In this document: positions 25,615-35,288 of the stretch, in pieces
Layout of the letters: each line of letters begins with the position of its first letter
How positions within the stretch are numbered: position 1 is the first letter of the stretch
DNA from: Methanocorpusculum sp.
GTDB lineage: Archaea; Halobacteriota; Methanomicrobia; Methanomicrobiales; Methanocorpusculaceae
DNA: 64,000 nucleotides
Assembly: GCA_017399555.1 (NCBI GenBank)
Contig: JAFQBW010000050.1
Coordinates: 22,325-86,324 of the forward strand
Reading direction: 5' to 3'
Notes under the pieces: model-generated
What the model was told of the DNA's origin: nothing
Database searches by the model: none
The model's input: only the letters and a program-made list of their open reading frames with translations
Made by a program: the position numbers and the translations under genes

Positions 25615-27562
25615 GGAGGAGACCTCCCTGGTAGATGATAAACGAGACAATCCATGCAACTGCGAGCATCAGAACTGCTGCGAAGAGAGTGAACTTCCAG
25701 GAGTGAGATTCCTTCTTGATGGTGAAGAGTGCTGCAAGACACGGGATGTAGAGCAGGACAAACGCCATGAAGGAGAAGGAAGACAGCGGAGTGAACACGT
25801 TGACTAAGACATCGCCGAGTGCCTCCTCGCCGACACCGTAGAGCGTTCCAAAGGTACCGACGACAACTTCCTTTGCGAGAAGACCCATGATGATAGCAAC
25901 AGCCGCCTCCATGAATCCGAATCCAAGCGGAGCGAAGAACGGTGCGATAGCATTTCCAATCATACCGAGGATGGAGTCAGCAGAGCCGTACTCGACGCCC
26001 ATTGGAAGGGATGCAAGAAGCCAGACAACCAGACAGGCTGCGAAGATAATCGTTCCGGCTCTTACTAAGAACTCCTTTGCGTTGTGCCAGGTGTGGTGCA
26101 GAACTCCCTTGATGGTCGGCAGTCTGTACGGCGGCATCTCAAGGACGAACTCGGTCTGTCCCTCTCTGAAGATGGTCTTTCTTAAGAGGAAACCAACGAT
26201 TAATGCGACCACAATTCCGAGGAAGTAGATGGCAAACATTGCGAGACCCTGGAACTCCGGTGCAACAAAGATACCGACTAACAGAAGGTAAACCGGCATT
26301 CTGGCACCGCAGGACATGTACGGAGTCAGAAGCATCGTAAGCTTTCTTTCGCGTTCGGTCTCCAGCGTGCGGCAGGCCATGATTGCCGGAACACTGCATC
26401 CGAAACCAAGAATCATTGGGATGAAGGCTTTTCCGTGGAGACCTAAAGCGTGCATAATTCTGTCCATTAAGACAGCGACACGGGCAAGGTATCCGGAACC
26501 TTCCATGATTGCGAGCAGGAAGAACATGATGATAATGTTCGGCAGGAAGACAACAACTCCTCCAACACCGCCAATGATTCCATCGACTACCAGGGAGGTA
26601 ACCCACTCAGGGGCTGCGATTGCTTCAAGTGCACCGCCGCAGACTTCTCCAAGCCATCCGAAGAATGTCTCAATCCATTCCATTGGCGGAGCACCGACAG
26701 TAAAGACAATCTGGAAGATGAGGTACATAATGACCGCAAAGATCGGGAATCCAAGCCAGCGGTTGGTAAGAATCTTATCGATACGTCCGGTCTGACTCTT
26801 TCCGCCTGCCTGCATGGTGTGGACGGACTCGTGAAGGATGCCTGCGATATATGCGTAGCGTGCGTCTGCGACAACTTCATTGATTTCTGCACCGCAGACG
26901 GTTTCGATGTGCTTTCTGGTGGCGGTAATCTCTGCCGGCTCACCCTCGGTCTTATTTAAGAGGGCAAAGATTGCGTCAAAGCGGTCTGCCGGAGTCTTGG
27001 CGATTTCTCCGAGGTGCTCTTCGAACTCGTCAGAGTAGTGCGGGAGCTTCTTTGCCGGAGCAGGTTTTGCGATGACTTCCTTCAAGAGCTCGTCGCGTCC
27101 GGTTTTGTCGATTGCCTCGATTTTGACAACCGGAACACCAAGCATATTGGAAAGTTTCTTCGTATCGATAACAAACCCTTCCGCTTCCGCATATTTATTC
27201 ATGTTGAGTGCAAGGATAAGCGGACAGCCAAGCTCGATGAGCTGGAGGGTTAAATAGAGGTTTCTTTCGAGGTGTGCCGCATCAACGATGTTGACGACAG
27301 CATCCGGTTTTTCGTTTCTGAGGAACTCAGATGCAAGCTCTTCATCTAATGCACGGGAGGATAAACTGTAAGTTCCCGGAAGGTCAACGATTTCCAGCGT
27401 GTATCCGTTGTATTCTGCCTTTCCTTCCATGCGTTCAACGGTAACGGTCTTACCCGGCCAGTTTCCGACATGGTTGTGCAGACCGGTTAATGCGTTGAAG
27501 AGCGTGGTCTTTCCGGCATTCGGATTTCCGGCAAGGGCGACGGTGAGTTTCTTCCCGCTCAT
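25604..27562 (-). CDS. feoB: Ferrous iron transport protein B
   Basis: The Fe(II) permease with an N-terminal G domain. The 652 residues show G1 [16 protein letters not shown] (11-26), G3 [10 protein letters not shown] near 60-69, G4 [11 protein letters not shown] near 119-129, then two Gate-type membrane regions with [22 protein letters not shown] near 388-409 and [17 protein letters not shown] near 551-567. Start and stop overlap feoA and the Cys-rich gene, so all three form one operon behind the double operator at 27837-27886. Confidence 0.96.
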   Translation of the reverse strand: MSGKKLTVALAGNPNAGKTTLFNALTGLHNHVGNWPGKTVTVERMEGKAEYNGYTLEIVDLPGTYSLSSRALDEELASEFLRNEKPDAVVNIVDAAHLERNLYLTLQLIELGCPLILALNMNKYAEAEGFVIDTKKLSNMLGVPVVKIEAIDKTGRDELLKEVIAKPAPAKKLPHYSDEFEEHLGEIAKTPADRFDAIFALLNKTEGEPAEITATRKHIETVCGAEINEVVADARYAYIAGILHESVHTMQAGGKSQTGRIDKILTNRWLGFPIFAVIMYLIFQIVFTVGAPPMEWIETFFGWLGEVCGGALEAIAAPEWVTSLVVDGIIGGVGGVVVFLPNIIIMFFLLAIMEGSGYLARVAVLMDRIMHALGLHGKAFIPMILGFGCSVPAIMACRTLETERERKLTMLLTPYMSCGARMPVYLLLVGIFVAPEFQGLAMFAIYFLGIVVALIVGFLLRKTIFREGQTEFVLEMPPYRLPTIKGVLHHTWHNAKEFLVRAGTIIFAACLVVWLLASLPMGVEYGSADSILGMIGNAIAPFFAPLGFGFMEAAVAIIMGLLAKEVVVGTFGTLYGVGEEALGDVLVNVFTPLSSFSFMAFVLLYIPCLAALFTIKKESHSWKFTLFAAVLMLAVAWIVSFIIYQGGLLLGF

Positions 27563-27801
27563 ACCACCGTCACCTCAATACCTTCTGCTTCCTTCTTGCG
27601 TAATGCAAGACGGCAGCCTTTTACCTCGAGGACAATGGGGTCCCCGAGAGGTGCTTCTCCGCACACGGTAACACGCGTACCGCATGTCATGCCAAGCTCA
27701 AGGAGGCGGTGACGAAGACTGTCACTGACTCCGTTGAACCTGGTAACCTGGACGGTCTGTCCGGGTTTTACATTCCGAAGAGACATGCTCGTAGATTGCA
27801 T
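27559..27801 (-). CDS. feoA: Ferrous iron transport protein A
   Basis: An SH3-like cytoplasmic partner of FeoB, 80 residues, with [40 protein letters not shown] and [24 protein letters not shown], the standard FeoA blocks. It is the first gene of the operon and overlaps feoB by four bases. The paired palindromes lie 36-85 bp before its start. Confidence 0.94.
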   Translation of the reverse strand: MQSTSMSLRNVKPGQTVQVTRFNGVSDSLRHRLLELGMTCGTRVTVCGEAPLGDPIVLEVKGCRLALRKKEAEGIEVTVV

Positions 27802-27836
27802 GAAATCTATGTTTTTTGTTCGGTTGTAATAAGCTG

Positions 27837-27886
27837 AATCCGAAAAAGTTTCGGAAGAGTTCGATTATCCGAAACTTTTTCGGATT
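27837..27886. promoter_or_regulatory. Double operator of the feoAB operon
   Basis: Two 17-bp palindromes of the form TCCGAAA-N3-TTTCGGA lie at 27839-27855 and 27868-27884, 29 bp apart centre to centre. Together they form an 18-bp perfect inverted repeat with a 14-base spacer. Further half-sites stand at 27898-27904 (TCCGAAA) and 27955-27961 (TTTCGGA). Position before feoA suggests iron-dependent control by a DtxR-type or similar dimeric repressor; none is encoded in this window. Confidence 0.72.
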
Positions 27887-28154
27887 AAAAAACCATTTCC
27901 GAAAAAGAGCGCAGGAAGGCATTTAATGGATGAAAGAAGCCCAGTATGCAGAGGTTTCGGATTTTTCCGGAAAACCGGAACTTTTGCGGCTCTGGTTTAT
28001 CACAACCGAACGACAGAATATAGTTGGGAGGAGATAGAAAGAAAAAAAGGAAACAATACCGCGGGATAAATCTCTCCATAACAATAAAAATACACAACCT
28101 CACAAAAAACTTCTTTGCATGTAAAGGGACAATCCCTTTCTCTTCTAAAAAAAG
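27887..28154. other. Remaining intergenic region between feoA and copA
   Basis: Beyond the double operator, the gap up to the copA stop has no supported gene. It contains two extra half-sites of the feo operator type and a GGATTTTTCCGGAAAACC stretch. Near the copA end it is A-rich (27% or less G+C by eye), with T-tracts on the minus strand at about 28100-28155 that could end copA transcription. Confidence 0.4.
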
Positions 28155-28370
28155 TTATGCGGATTCCACAGCCGTGACCGTGAAATCCTCAGCCTCGACA
28201 GCCGCCTTTAAGTCAGCATCAGAGACCTCTTTGGTAAGTGTTACCACTGCTTTTTTCTCATCCAGACTGACATCGACCGCTTCGACGCCGTCAACTGCCT
28301 GGAGCGCGTTGGTTACTGCTTTGACGCAGTGTTTGCACATCATTCCTTCAACACAAATAATCTTCTGCAT
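28155..28370 (-). CDS. Possible free CopZ-like copper chaperone from an internal start in copA
   Basis: The last 71 codons of copA, starting at an in-frame ATG at 28370, encode a complete HMA domain of CopZ size with [11 protein letters not shown] near residue 9. AGGTGA at 28378-28383 stands 7 bases before this ATG, a good match to the archaeal anti-Shine-Dalgarno. The linker before it is hydrophilic and Glu/Pro-rich. This would let one gene give both the pump and its chaperone. It is inferred from the start signals only. Confidence 0.45.
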   Translation of the reverse strand: MQKIICVEGMMCKHCVKAVTNALQAVDGVEAVDVSLDEKKAVVTLTKEVSDADLKAAVEAEDFTVTAVESA

Positions 28371-30572
28371 AGTTTCTTCACCTGCTGGTTCTGGTTTGTA
28401 TTCAATCTCTTCTGCCGGCTCTTTAAAGAACCGGAGGCGCAGTGCGTTGGAGACAACGCAGACGGACGAACAGCTCATCGCAAGAGCCGCGATTCCCGGC
28501 GAGAGCAGGATGCCGAACGGCGCATAGAGAATGCCTGCCGCAAGCGGGATGCCGACTGTGTTGTAGATGAACGCCCAGAAGAGGTTCTGCTTTACGTTTC
28601 TGATGGTTGCCCGGCTCAGGCAGACGGCGGTTGCCGCAGCCATTGGGTCACTGTTCATGAGGATGATATCCGCAGATTCGAGCGCGATATCCGCACCGGC
28701 GCCGATAGCCATACCGATGTCTGCCCGGGCAAGGGACGGCGCATCGTTGATGCCGTCTCCGGCCATGATAACCCGGTGACCTTCCGCCTGCATTTTGCGG
28801 ACGGCGGCTTCCTTATCCGCCGGGAGGAGGTCGGCATAGTATGCGTCAACGCCGGTCTCTTCAGCAACCCGGGACGCGGTTGCCTCTGCATCGCCGGTCA
28901 GCATCACAACCCGCATACCAAGCTCATGGAAGCGGGCAACCGTCTTTGCCGCGGTCGGTCTGACCGCATCCGAGACAGTCATCGCCCCAAGCGGCACGGA
29001 CTCGCGGGCAAAGAAAATCTGTGCCCGGGACGCGGGAATCTCCGGAAACGCTCCGGAAACGCCGGACTCCTGCATATAGGCAGGATTTCCGGCATAGTAG
29101 CGGACACCGTCTAAGACCGCAGTCACACCGCGGCCCGGAACTGCTGTAAAGTCCGAAACCGGGGCAGGGGCAATGTTCTGCGTCTTGGCAAACGCCAGAA
29201 CCGCTGCTGCAAGCGGATGCTCAGACGGCGCCTCAACGGCGGCCGCGGCAGCAAGCAGCTCCTCGCGGGAGATACCGTCTGCTGCAAAGATGCCGTCGAC
29301 TGCCGGTTTTCCCTCGGTAAGCGTTCCGGTCTTGTCAAAGACAATCGTATCCGCCTTGCCTGCGGTCTCCAGCGTCTCGGCGGACTTAATCAGGATACCA
29401 AGCGACGCCGCCTTGCCGGTTCCAACCATAATCGCGACCGGCGTTGCAAGGCCCAAAGCGCACGGACAGGAGATGACCAGCACCGAGATGGCAACGCCGA
29501 GCGAAAAGGAAAGCCCGGCTCCAAGAAACATCCAGATGCAGAAGACAATAAACGCGATTAAGATAACCGTCGGGACAAAGACGCCTGCAACCTTATCTGC
29601 GAGACGGGCAATCGGCGCTTTGGATGCAGAAGCATCCCGCACCAGTTCGATAATCTGGGCAAGCGTCGTATCATCGCCGACCTTCTCCGCACGGAAACGG
29701 ATCGTGCCGTACAGACAAATCGTTCCGGCCTGCACCGAATCGCCGGCACGCTTGGTGACCGGCAGACTTTCTCCGGTCAGCGCAGAGGTGTCAACCGAAG
29801 AGCTTCCTTCCAGGACCGTGCCGTCCACCGGGATTTTCCCTCCCGGACGAACGATAACCACATCGCCTGCGGCAACGTCTGCAATCGGAAGCGTCTGCTC
29901 CTCTCCATTCCGGATGACCGTTGCCGTCTTCGGGGCAAGGTCAAGCAGGCGGGTAACCGCCTCCGTGGTCTTTCCCTTCGAGCGGGACTCTAAATACTTG
30001 CCGACCGTCACCAGCGTCAGAATTGTTCCCGCAGACTCAAAGTAGAGATGCGAAGCCGGAGCACCGAAGAGCATGCTTACCAGAACCACAAAGCTGTAGA
30101 GCAGGGCAGCACCAGAGCCTATGGCCACCAGCGAATCCATGTTCGGAGAAGAGCGGACAAGCGCCGGAATACCCTGCACGAAGTACTTCCGGTTCAAAAT
30201 AACAATCGGGATAACGATAATCAGCTGCAGAATGCCAGAGGCAGTTGCCGGAATCGGCAGCGGCAGGCCAAGCATTGGACCCATGCTCACATAAAGCAGC
30301 GGGATTAAGAGACACAAAGAGCCGACTAACCGGCGCTTCATGGACTGATACTCAGGGGCTACCTCCTTTCTTCCGGAAAGCGCCTTGTATCCGGCATTGG
30401 TTACGGCATCGATGATAATCTCCTCCGCAACGCCTTCCGCTTCCACGGTCAGCGTATTGGCGAGCAGATTTACCCGGGCCTCGGTGATTCCCGGAATCTT
30501 CGATACCGCACGCTCTACGTTTAATGCGCATGCCTGACAGGACATGCCAAGGACGGTATAGGTTTGTTTCAT
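28155..30572 (-). CDS. copA: Copper-exporting P1B-type ATPase with N- and C-terminal metal-binding domains
   Basis: Pumps Cu(I) out of the cell. The 805 residues begin with an HMA domain ([15 protein letters not shown], Cys-x-x-Cys at 12-15). Eight membrane helices follow with the [10 protein letters not shown] metal-path motif near 374-383, the phosphorylation site DKTGTLTEG near 415-423, and [11 protein letters not shown] near 609-619. A second HMA domain is fused at the C-terminus ([15 protein letters not shown], about 740-754), resembling the chaperone CopZ. An internal ATG with a Shine-Dalgarno stands just before it. It begins 3 bp past the sua5 stop, so it is the last gene of a four-gene operon. 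Confidence 0.94.
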   Translation of the reverse strand: MKQTYTVLGMSCQACALNVERAVSKIPGITEARVNLLANTLTVEAEGVAEEIIIDAVTNAGYKALSGRKEVAPEYQSMKRRLVGSLCLLIPLLYVSMGPMLGLPLPIPATASGILQLIIVIPIVILNRKYFVQGIPALVRSSPNMDSLVAIGSGAALLYSFVVLVSMLFGAPASHLYFESAGTILTLVTVGKYLESRSKGKTTEAVTRLLDLAPKTATVIRNGEEQTLPIADVAAGDVVIVRPGGKIPVDGTVLEGSSSVDTSALTGESLPVTKRAGDSVQAGTICLYGTIRFRAEKVGDDTTLAQIIELVRDASASKAPIARLADKVAGVFVPTVILIAFIVFCIWMFLGAGLSFSLGVAISVLVISCPCALGLATPVAIMVGTGKAASLGILIKSAETLETAGKADTIVFDKTGTLTEGKPAVDGIFAADGISREELLAAAAAVEAPSEHPLAAAVLAFAKTQNIAPAPVSDFTAVPGRGVTAVLDGVRYYAGNPAYMQESGVSGAFPEIPASRAQIFFARESVPLGAMTVSDAVRPTAAKTVARFHELGMRVVMLTGDAEATASRVAEETGVDAYYADLLPADKEAAVRKMQAEGHRVIMAGDGINDAPSLARADIGMAIGAGADIALESADIILMNSDPMAAATAVCLSRATIRNVKQNLFWAFIYNTVGIPLAAGILYAPFGILLSPGIAALAMSCSSVCVVSNALRLRFFKEPAEEIEYKPEPAGEETMQKIICVEGMMCKHCVKAVTNALQAVDGVEAVDVSLDEKKAVVTLTKEVSDADLKAAVEAEDFTVTAVESA
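28378..28383 (-). promoter_or_regulatory. Internal ribosome binding site within copA
   Basis: AGGTGA on the minus strand, 7 bases before the in-frame ATG at 28370. It coincides with the junction between the ATPase and the C-terminal HMA domain. Confidence 0.4.
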
Positions 30573-30575
30573 AAA

Positions 30576-31175
30576 TTAGTGAGTCTTGATATAGTCAGCC
30601 ACCTCGTCGAGCAGTGCTCCCGGCCGCTCAATACGTCTCGTTTCCAGATTGACGACCGTACTCGGCATTCCGGGAAGCGCGCCGTCCTCGAGGAAATAGT
30701 CATGCGGGACATTGACCTGTCCGGGATTTACCGGGGAGATTTCGCCGGAGATGTTGGCTGAGGTGGAGGTAATCGGCGCATCCAGGGCCGCGATTAACGC
30801 AAGCGCTAACGGATGGTCCGGGAAGCGGATACCAATCGTTCCCGTGCCGCAGGAAAGGTCTCCCGGAAGGGAGCTTTTCACCGGAAGAACGACCGTAACC
30901 GGTCCCGGGAGGAAGCGGGAGATGAACTCCTCGGCAAACTCATCCACGTATGCGATGCCGTAAATCATCTCCAAATCGGAGACGGCAACGGAGATGGGTT
31001 TTCCAAGAAGCCGCTGTTTTGCCTCAAAGACCTTGAGGACCGCTGGCTCGGAGAGTGCGTCTGCACCGAGACCGTACACGGTTTCGGTCGGATAGACAAC
31101 CAGACCGTCCCGGGAGAGAACGGATACTGCTTTTTCGATGCGTGCGCTGTCTGAGGGGCTAACTGTTTCCTGCAT
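30576..31175 (-). CDS. sua5: L-threonylcarbamoyladenylate synthase (Sua5/YrdC)
   Basis: Makes threonylcarbamoyl-AMP for the t6A modification of tRNAs that read ANN codons. The 199 residues include VVYPTETVYGLGADA near 30-44, KQRLLGKPISVAV near 63-75 (a KRxxxxPxS-like substrate site) and STSANISGEISP near 158-169. It has only the YrdC domain, without the Sua5 extension. Its start overlaps the stop of the ACT gene (TAATG), and copA follows after 3 bp. Confidence 0.92.
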   Translation of the reverse strand: MQETVSPSDSARIEKAVSVLSRDGLVVYPTETVYGLGADALSEPAVLKVFEAKQRLLGKPISVAVSDLEMIYGIAYVDEFAEEFISRFLPGPVTVVLPVKSSLPGDLSCGTGTIGIRFPDHPLALALIAALDAPITSTSANISGEISPVNPGQVNVPHDYFLEDGALPGMPSTVVNLETRRIERPGALLDEVADYIKTH

Positions 31176-31843
31176 TAAAATTCCTTTCCTTTGACGCGGG
31201 CGATGTCAAATACACCGATTGTACTGATATGCATGACAGCCATAACTCCTGCCTGAATGGGGTCGGTTACGACTAAATCTGCGGCAGAGGTAACACTTCC
31301 GGCCATTTTCAGGCAGACCACCGGAATGCCGCGGGACTGCACAAAACGGACGGCATCGGTAATCCGGCCCCCCATAAGCGAGCCGGCTAAGACCAGAATT
31401 GCCGCACGCGGCAGACGGGGAACCGCCTCTACCGCACGGGCGATTGTCTCTTCTCCAACCAGCGGGATGGTATCCACTGAGATTCTTTCGCCTCTGATGT
31501 TGTGACGGTCGGCTTCGTTTACGGCGCCGAGTGCCACCTGGGCAACCTGAGCACCGCCGCCGATAACGATTACACGCTTTCCGAAAATCTCCGCTGCGGA
31601 CTGGTGGTTTTCCACGGACACGATGCCTTCGATTTCCCGGATGCGGGAGATGAGGTCAGCAGGATCTCCGGAGAATTCCGCCTCCAGGCTGATAACCGCA
31701 CGGCCTGCATCCTTTCCTTCGGCAGAGATTTCCTGCTGGGTTGTTAAGATATTGGCATTAATCTCTGCACATGCAGATCCGATATCCCGGAGAATACCGG
31801 TTTTGTTTTCCGCTATGATAGTTACTGCGCAGTTTGCTGTCAT
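31175..31843 (-). CDS. ACT-domain protein, methanogen type
   Basis: A 222-residue protein with an N-terminal ACT domain (MTANCAVTIIAENKTGILRDIGSACAEINANI, residues 1-80), followed by a C-terminal domain of about 140 residues. That domain carries VIVIGGGAQVAQVALGAVNEADRHNIRGERISVDTIPLVGEE, which looks Rossmann-like and appears in DUF5612-type archaeal proteins. The ATG at 31843 was chosen because it opens the ACT fold. Binding of an amino acid or other small ligand is likely; its control target is unknown. It is second in the operon that ends with copA. Confidence 0.72.
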   Translation of the reverse strand: MTANCAVTIIAENKTGILRDIGSACAEINANILTTQQEISAEGKDAGRAVISLEAEFSGDPADLISRIREIEGIVSVENHQSAAEIFGKRVIVIGGGAQVAQVALGAVNEADRHNIRGERISVDTIPLVGEETIARAVEAVPRLPRAAILVLAGSLMGGRITDAVRFVQSRGIPVVCLKMAGSVTSAADLVVTDPIQAGVMAVMHISTIGVFDIARVKGKEF

Positions 31844-31917
31844 GATGGCGATACGATAAACGGGGGAAACGGGGAGTACCCGTATTTCCGTCACCGCGGG
31901 ATAGAATTGTATTTGTT

Positions 31918-32727
31918 TTAAACGATATTAGACGTTTCCATATCCGGCTCTTTTCCCCAGATAATTGCCCGCAGACAGGCGAGTTCCTTTGCAACGCCTC
32001 TGAGTCCTGCAATAAGTACCGGAATATTGGATGCCGCAAGCATGAGCACTTCCGCCGCCGCGGATGATTTTGACGGCCGCATTACAGGAATTGCCCGGCG
32101 GACAGCAAGAAGCAGCAGGCCTGCGGTAAGCGACGAGGTCAGAAGCGAATAGAAAAGCTCTGCCAGATGCTTGAGCGGCCCAAAGAGCAGGCGGTCCGCT
32201 TTCTCCGCGGAGGCCTCCGCCTCCCCGCCGGAAATGAACAGCAGGCCTGTCAGATACGGAGCGGCCGCGGATGCCGCAGACACATACATCCCGGTCTCGG
32301 AAAACAGAATATCCCGCATCGACTGCTGACCGGATAACAGGGAGAGCAGAATCTGCAGGATACTGAAATCCGCAGTTCCAGCCGCCGCCTCTTCTGCCTC
32401 AGCCTCCGCTTTTTCGTAAATCTCCGATACTGCGGCAAGCATCTCGGAAGGGCTTGCGGCATGCTCCGGCAGAAGCGCTGCTGCTTCCGGCATCAGTACG
32501 GAAAGCTCTGCTGAATCCGGCAGCGTATCAAAGACCGAAAACACCCGGCGGACGGCAGAAAACAGCGGAGACTCAAAGCCTTCGGACGAGATTGACGAGA
32601 CAATCTCCTTGCCGTCGCGAGACAGCAGGCGGACTGCTTCAAGCAGTTCAGACGCAGCGGCAGAATAATTCCCGTTCTGGAAGAAGATATCAGCACTGTC
32701 CAGGCGGGCATCAACGGAATCCGGCAT
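31918..32727 (-). CDS. Unknown protein, helical with membrane segments
   Basis: I do not recognise this 269-residue protein. It has an Ala/Ser/Glu-rich helical N-terminal part that begins like a tetratricopeptide helix pair (ADIFFQNGNYSAAASELLEAVRLL, residues 11-34). Hydrophobic segments lie near 152-166 and 192-210, with a basic Arg/Lys stretch before the C-terminal helices. It lies first in the direction of the ACT-sua5-copA group, 75 bp before it, with a palindrome (TAGCATGTATGCTA) just upstream of its start. Confidence 0.5.
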   Translation of the reverse strand: MPDSVDARLDSADIFFQNGNYSAAASELLEAVRLLSRDGKEIVSSISSEGFESPLFSAVRRVFSVFDTLPDSAELSVLMPEAAALLPEHAASPSEMLAAVSEIYEKAEAEAEEAAAGTADFSILQILLSLLSGQQSMRDILFSETGMYVSAASAAAPYLTGLLFISGGEAEASAEKADRLLFGPLKHLAELFYSLLTSSLTAGLLLLAVRRAIPVMRPSKSSAAAEVLMLAASNIPVLIAGLRGVAKELACLRAIIWGKEPDMETSNIV

Positions 32728-32734
32728 AGAATAC

Positions 32735-32748
32735 TAGCATGTATGCTA
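32735..32748. promoter_or_regulatory. Small palindrome before the unknown gene
   Basis: TAGCATGTATGCTA, a 6-bp-arm inverted repeat, 8 bp before the start of the unknown protein at 32727. It could be an operator for the ACT-sua5-copA operon, but it is short and position is the only support. Confidence 0.3.
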
Positions 32749-32952
32749 TCAAATGAAATAAAATATTGCAAACAGGACAAAACAGATATTCAACAAGCGA
32801 CACATGCTTCTTTTGTTCAGAAGCGCTCTCGTATAACCCTTACAGACGTATTACGTTTTTTTGGCAGTTCACCTCCGCGAACTGTCTTATAATACAATCT
32901 ACCTCTGAGCATATAAACCTATTGATTACAGAGAAGAATTCAGAAAAAGAAA

Positions 32953-33027
32953 CGGGCCTGGAGGGATTCGAACCCCCGGCATTCGGGTTAGAAGCCCGAC
33001 GCTATATCCTGGCTAAGCCACAAGCCC
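32953..33027 (-). tRNA. tRNA-Arg (anticodon TCT)
   Basis: The minus strand folds into a full cloverleaf of about 75 bases. The acceptor is GGGCTTG with CAGGCCC (one G-U) and discriminator G. The anticodon arm is TCGGG-CTTCTAA-CCCGA with anticodon TCT. The T arm has the TTCGAAT loop. CCA is not encoded, as usual in this group, and no intron is present. A TATA-like CATAGTATAAGG stands upstream. Confidence 0.93.
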
Positions 33028-33085
33028 GCAGGTGTGATGCCTTATACTATGGGTTTTTCTTATAGATAAAGGTGATGTTTGGAAG

Positions 33086-33814
33086 TTATCCAAACATGAT
33101 GTCGCCCTCGTACGTGATGGGCACCATGTCGCTGTTTTTCACATCTTCTGCCAGCTGCAGGAGCATGGGTTCGACGGTGTCAGCCTGTTTAATGAGTTCT
33201 TCGGTGTCTATGGTGAGGCTGTAGAGTGTACCAAGAGCAGTCAGACCGGCGGCAGATGCGCGCGGATCGACATCAAAGTTGGTCTCAATTAAGAGGCCAT
33301 ATGCTGGGATGTTGCGGAATGCCGCCTCGTTTAAGATGCCGCCGGTGATTCCCGTGATGTTGAGCGCCGGAAGGATTTCTGCAACTGCTTTCAGCTTTTC
33401 CAGAATCTCCGGAGTCGTTGCCGCACCAAACACGCGCTCTCCGGTACCGCCTGTCACAACGCCGCCAATTACGGCAATTTCTGTTATTCTGGAGCGTTCC
33501 AGAATCCAGTCAAGAACACCGCAGGAGATATCATAGGCTGCTTCATCCTGCACCGGGACATCAGAGACGAGAGCCACCAGGTTTCCCTTCTCATAGACGC
33601 GGATGGACGGACGGGCAAGACCGTTTACGGCGGCAGAGGTTACCGGAAGAAGCGGGGAGCTTACACAGCCAAGATAGGTAAAGCCGAACTTGTCGGTTAA
33701 GTAGTTTACCGCGATACTTCCAACAAGTCCCGAGCCGGGAAAACCTGCAACCAGAACGATATCGCGGGCAGAGGGGGCGTTTGCCGCGATACGGACAATA
33801 TCAGAAGAACTCAT
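33086..33814 (-). CDS. PAC2-family (proteasome assembly chaperone-like) protein
   Basis: A 242-residue archaeal protein of the PAC2/DUF75 family, related in fold to eukaryotic proteasome assembly chaperones. IVLVAGFPGSGLVGSIAVNYL (about 19-39) and AVIGGVVTGGTGERVFGAAT (about 128-147) are the family blocks. The ATG at 33814 was chosen since residues upstream in the longer frame overlap the divergent DUF5611 gene and do not fit the family. Whether it assists the archaeal proteasome is not known. Confidence 0.82.
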   Translation of the reverse strand: MSSSDIVRIAANAPSARDIVLVAGFPGSGLVGSIAVNYLTDKFGFTYLGCVSSPLLPVTSAAVNGLARPSIRVYEKGNLVALVSDVPVQDEAAYDISCGVLDWILERSRITEIAVIGGVVTGGTGERVFGAATTPEILEKLKAVAEILPALNITGITGGILNEAAFRNIPAYGLLIETNFDVDPRASAAGLTALGTLYSLTIDTEELIKQADTVEPMLLQLAEDVKNSDMVPITYEGDIMFG

Positions 33815-33902
33815 AGTTACATGTAGTTTGTTCAAAGGGATATATCTATGTGCACCCTGCAAACGGCAGGTAATTATGAGAAAACGCTCTAACATATAGA
33901 GC

Positions 33903-34247
33903 ATGCAGGAATATGAAGTAAAACGCGGCAACACCAAGGACCTTGACGACAGAATCAAAGCAGGGTTTGCCGACATCTTCTGCAAAGAGCCGGAAGTAAA
34001 AGACGGTCACTATTCCATCTCCTACGGAAGCATGAAACTGCTGGAAGTCTGGGCCGGGGAGAAGAACAAGACGGTCTTAGTCGATACGGTAACGGATGAG
34101 ACCGTGCTTGCCATGCCCGACGAGGAAGCGGATGTTATCATCTTAGATACCAACAAGAAGTTCAGACAGTTCCTGGATTTAGTTACCTGCTTTACCACCA
34201 AAGAGCGTGTTAAGCGGGCAAAGAAGGCAGCAGAGAAGTCTGAATAA
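33903..34247 (+). CDS. DUF5611-like methanogen protein
   Basis: A 114-residue soluble protein of unknown function, recognised from MQEYEVKRGNTKDLDDRIKAGF and the basic C-terminus FTTKERVKRAKKAAEKSE. It looks like a single alpha/beta domain with no Cys pairs beyond Cys27 and Cys96. It is divergent from the PAC2 gene and followed by T-tracts at about 34255-34278. Confidence 0.65.
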   Translation: MQEYEVKRGNTKDLDDRIKAGFADIFCKEPEVKDGHYSISYGSMKLLEVWAGEKNKTVLVDTVTDETVLAMPDEEADVIILDTNKKFRQFLDLVTCFTTKERVKRAKKAAEKSE

Positions 34248-34351
34248 CACCCATCTTTTTTACACATTTTTGTGCGTTTTCCGCCCGGCTTCGTAGGAAC
34301 GTTTTCCCTACACACCCCAAGAGATTACCCAATACAAAAAAGAAAAAAAAG

Positions 34352-34690
34352 TTAGAATGCCGAGAAGGGAGACATCCCATCCGGAATGGACGGGATGGAA
34401 AGCACCTTTGGATAATAGAATCCTGCAGGCGCTTCGTCTCCTGCCAGAAGCCAGACTATGTCTGCGAGGGCCTGCAGTTTGTCTGCTTCGGTGTCTGTGA
34501 TGAGCATGGAGAGTGGATGATACACCGTTATCAGTTCTACCGGAAGCGGCAGAGCAGTTCCGAGAATCGGCATGATGAGCATCGTCTCACCCTCAATGAC
34601 GTCCGGCTCGAGAGTATCTGCTCCGGCAAAACCGGTGCCGAATCCGGCAATGCAGAAGAGGACAAGAAGGAGTGCAAGAGTCTTTTTCAT
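34352..34690 (-). CDS. Small secreted protein of unknown function
   Basis: A 112-residue protein with a signal peptide (MKKTLALLLVLFCIAGFGTGFAGA, cleavage likely near residue 24). The mature domain is short, acidic and contains MLIMPILGTALPLPVELITVYHP. I do not recognise the family. It is preceded by a 140-bp gap and followed by an A-rich run at 34336-34350 that reads as T-rich on its strand and would end its transcript. Confidence 0.5.
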   Translation of the reverse strand: MKKTLALLLVLFCIAGFGTGFAGADTLEPDVIEGETMLIMPILGTALPLPVELITVYHPLSMLITDTEADKLQALADIVWLLAGDEAPAGFYYPKVLSIPSIPDGMSPFSAF

Positions 34691-34830
34691 ACAGAGAGAC
34701 TTAACGCGGTGAAAATATATACTTTCCGGGAAATGTACAAAGAAGTGTCGAATGTCTGAAACAGTGTACGAGTGAGAACTGAATGAAGATAGAATAAGAT
34801 ACAGTAAGAATAGAGTAAAGTGGAGGAGGA

Positions 34831-35286
34831 TTACTCCTCTGCCTCTTCTTCCTGTCTGAGTTCGACATTTACGATGTCAAACTGACGGAAGGCGAGCCTT
34901 TTTGCTTTGATGATATTTCTTCCTTCTTTTCCGATTGCAAGTCCTCTGTCTTCCGGTTGGACTTCGATGTATGCAACTTCTGCACCGTCTTCATCCTTCT
35001 CGAAGGTGACGACCTGAATCTGGACCGGGAGGAAGCAGTTCCTTAAGAACTGAACCTTGTCGGTGTTGTATTCAACAACTTCGACTTTCTTTCCGAATGC
35101 ATCGGATGCCTTCTTGACGCTGGCACCTTTCTTTCCGATTGCGAGACCCATTTCTCCCGGATTGATGACGAAGAGGATTCTGCTGAATTTTTCGTCAACA
35201 ACGCAGTCGCGAGCACCTGCACCAGTCAGGTTCTCGAACTGGGCGATAAGACGCATATCGTCTTCGGAAATGGTAATTTCACCCAT
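34831..35286 (-). CDS. nusA: Archaeal NusA-like transcription factor (two KH domains)
   Basis: A 151-residue NusA-family protein with two KH domains only, as in archaea. KH1 has NPGEMGLAIGKKGASVKKASDAFGKK near 47-72, and KH2 has PEDRGLAIGKEGRNIIKAKRLAFRQF near 110-135. The tail is acidic (RQEEEAEE). It follows rpl30e after two bases. In most Euryarchaeota this pair lies between the RNA polymerase genes and rps12; here it stands alone. Confidence 0.94.
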   Translation of the reverse strand: MGEITISEDDMRLIAQFENLTGAGARDCVVDEKFSRILFVINPGEMGLAIGKKGASVKKASDAFGKKVEVVEYNTDKVQFLRNCFLPVQIQVVTFEKDEDGAEVAYIEVQPEDRGLAIGKEGRNIIKAKRLAFRQFDIVNVELRQEEEAEE

Positions 35287-35288
35287 AT

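Noticed and set aside
28329..29114. A 261-codon plus-strand frame within copA
   Set aside because: It is antisense to the P-loop and C-terminal part of copA and shows no family or start signals.
33815..33985. Longer N-terminus for the PAC2 protein
   Set aside because: The extra 57 codons overlap the divergent DUF5611 gene and its promoter, and do not match the family.
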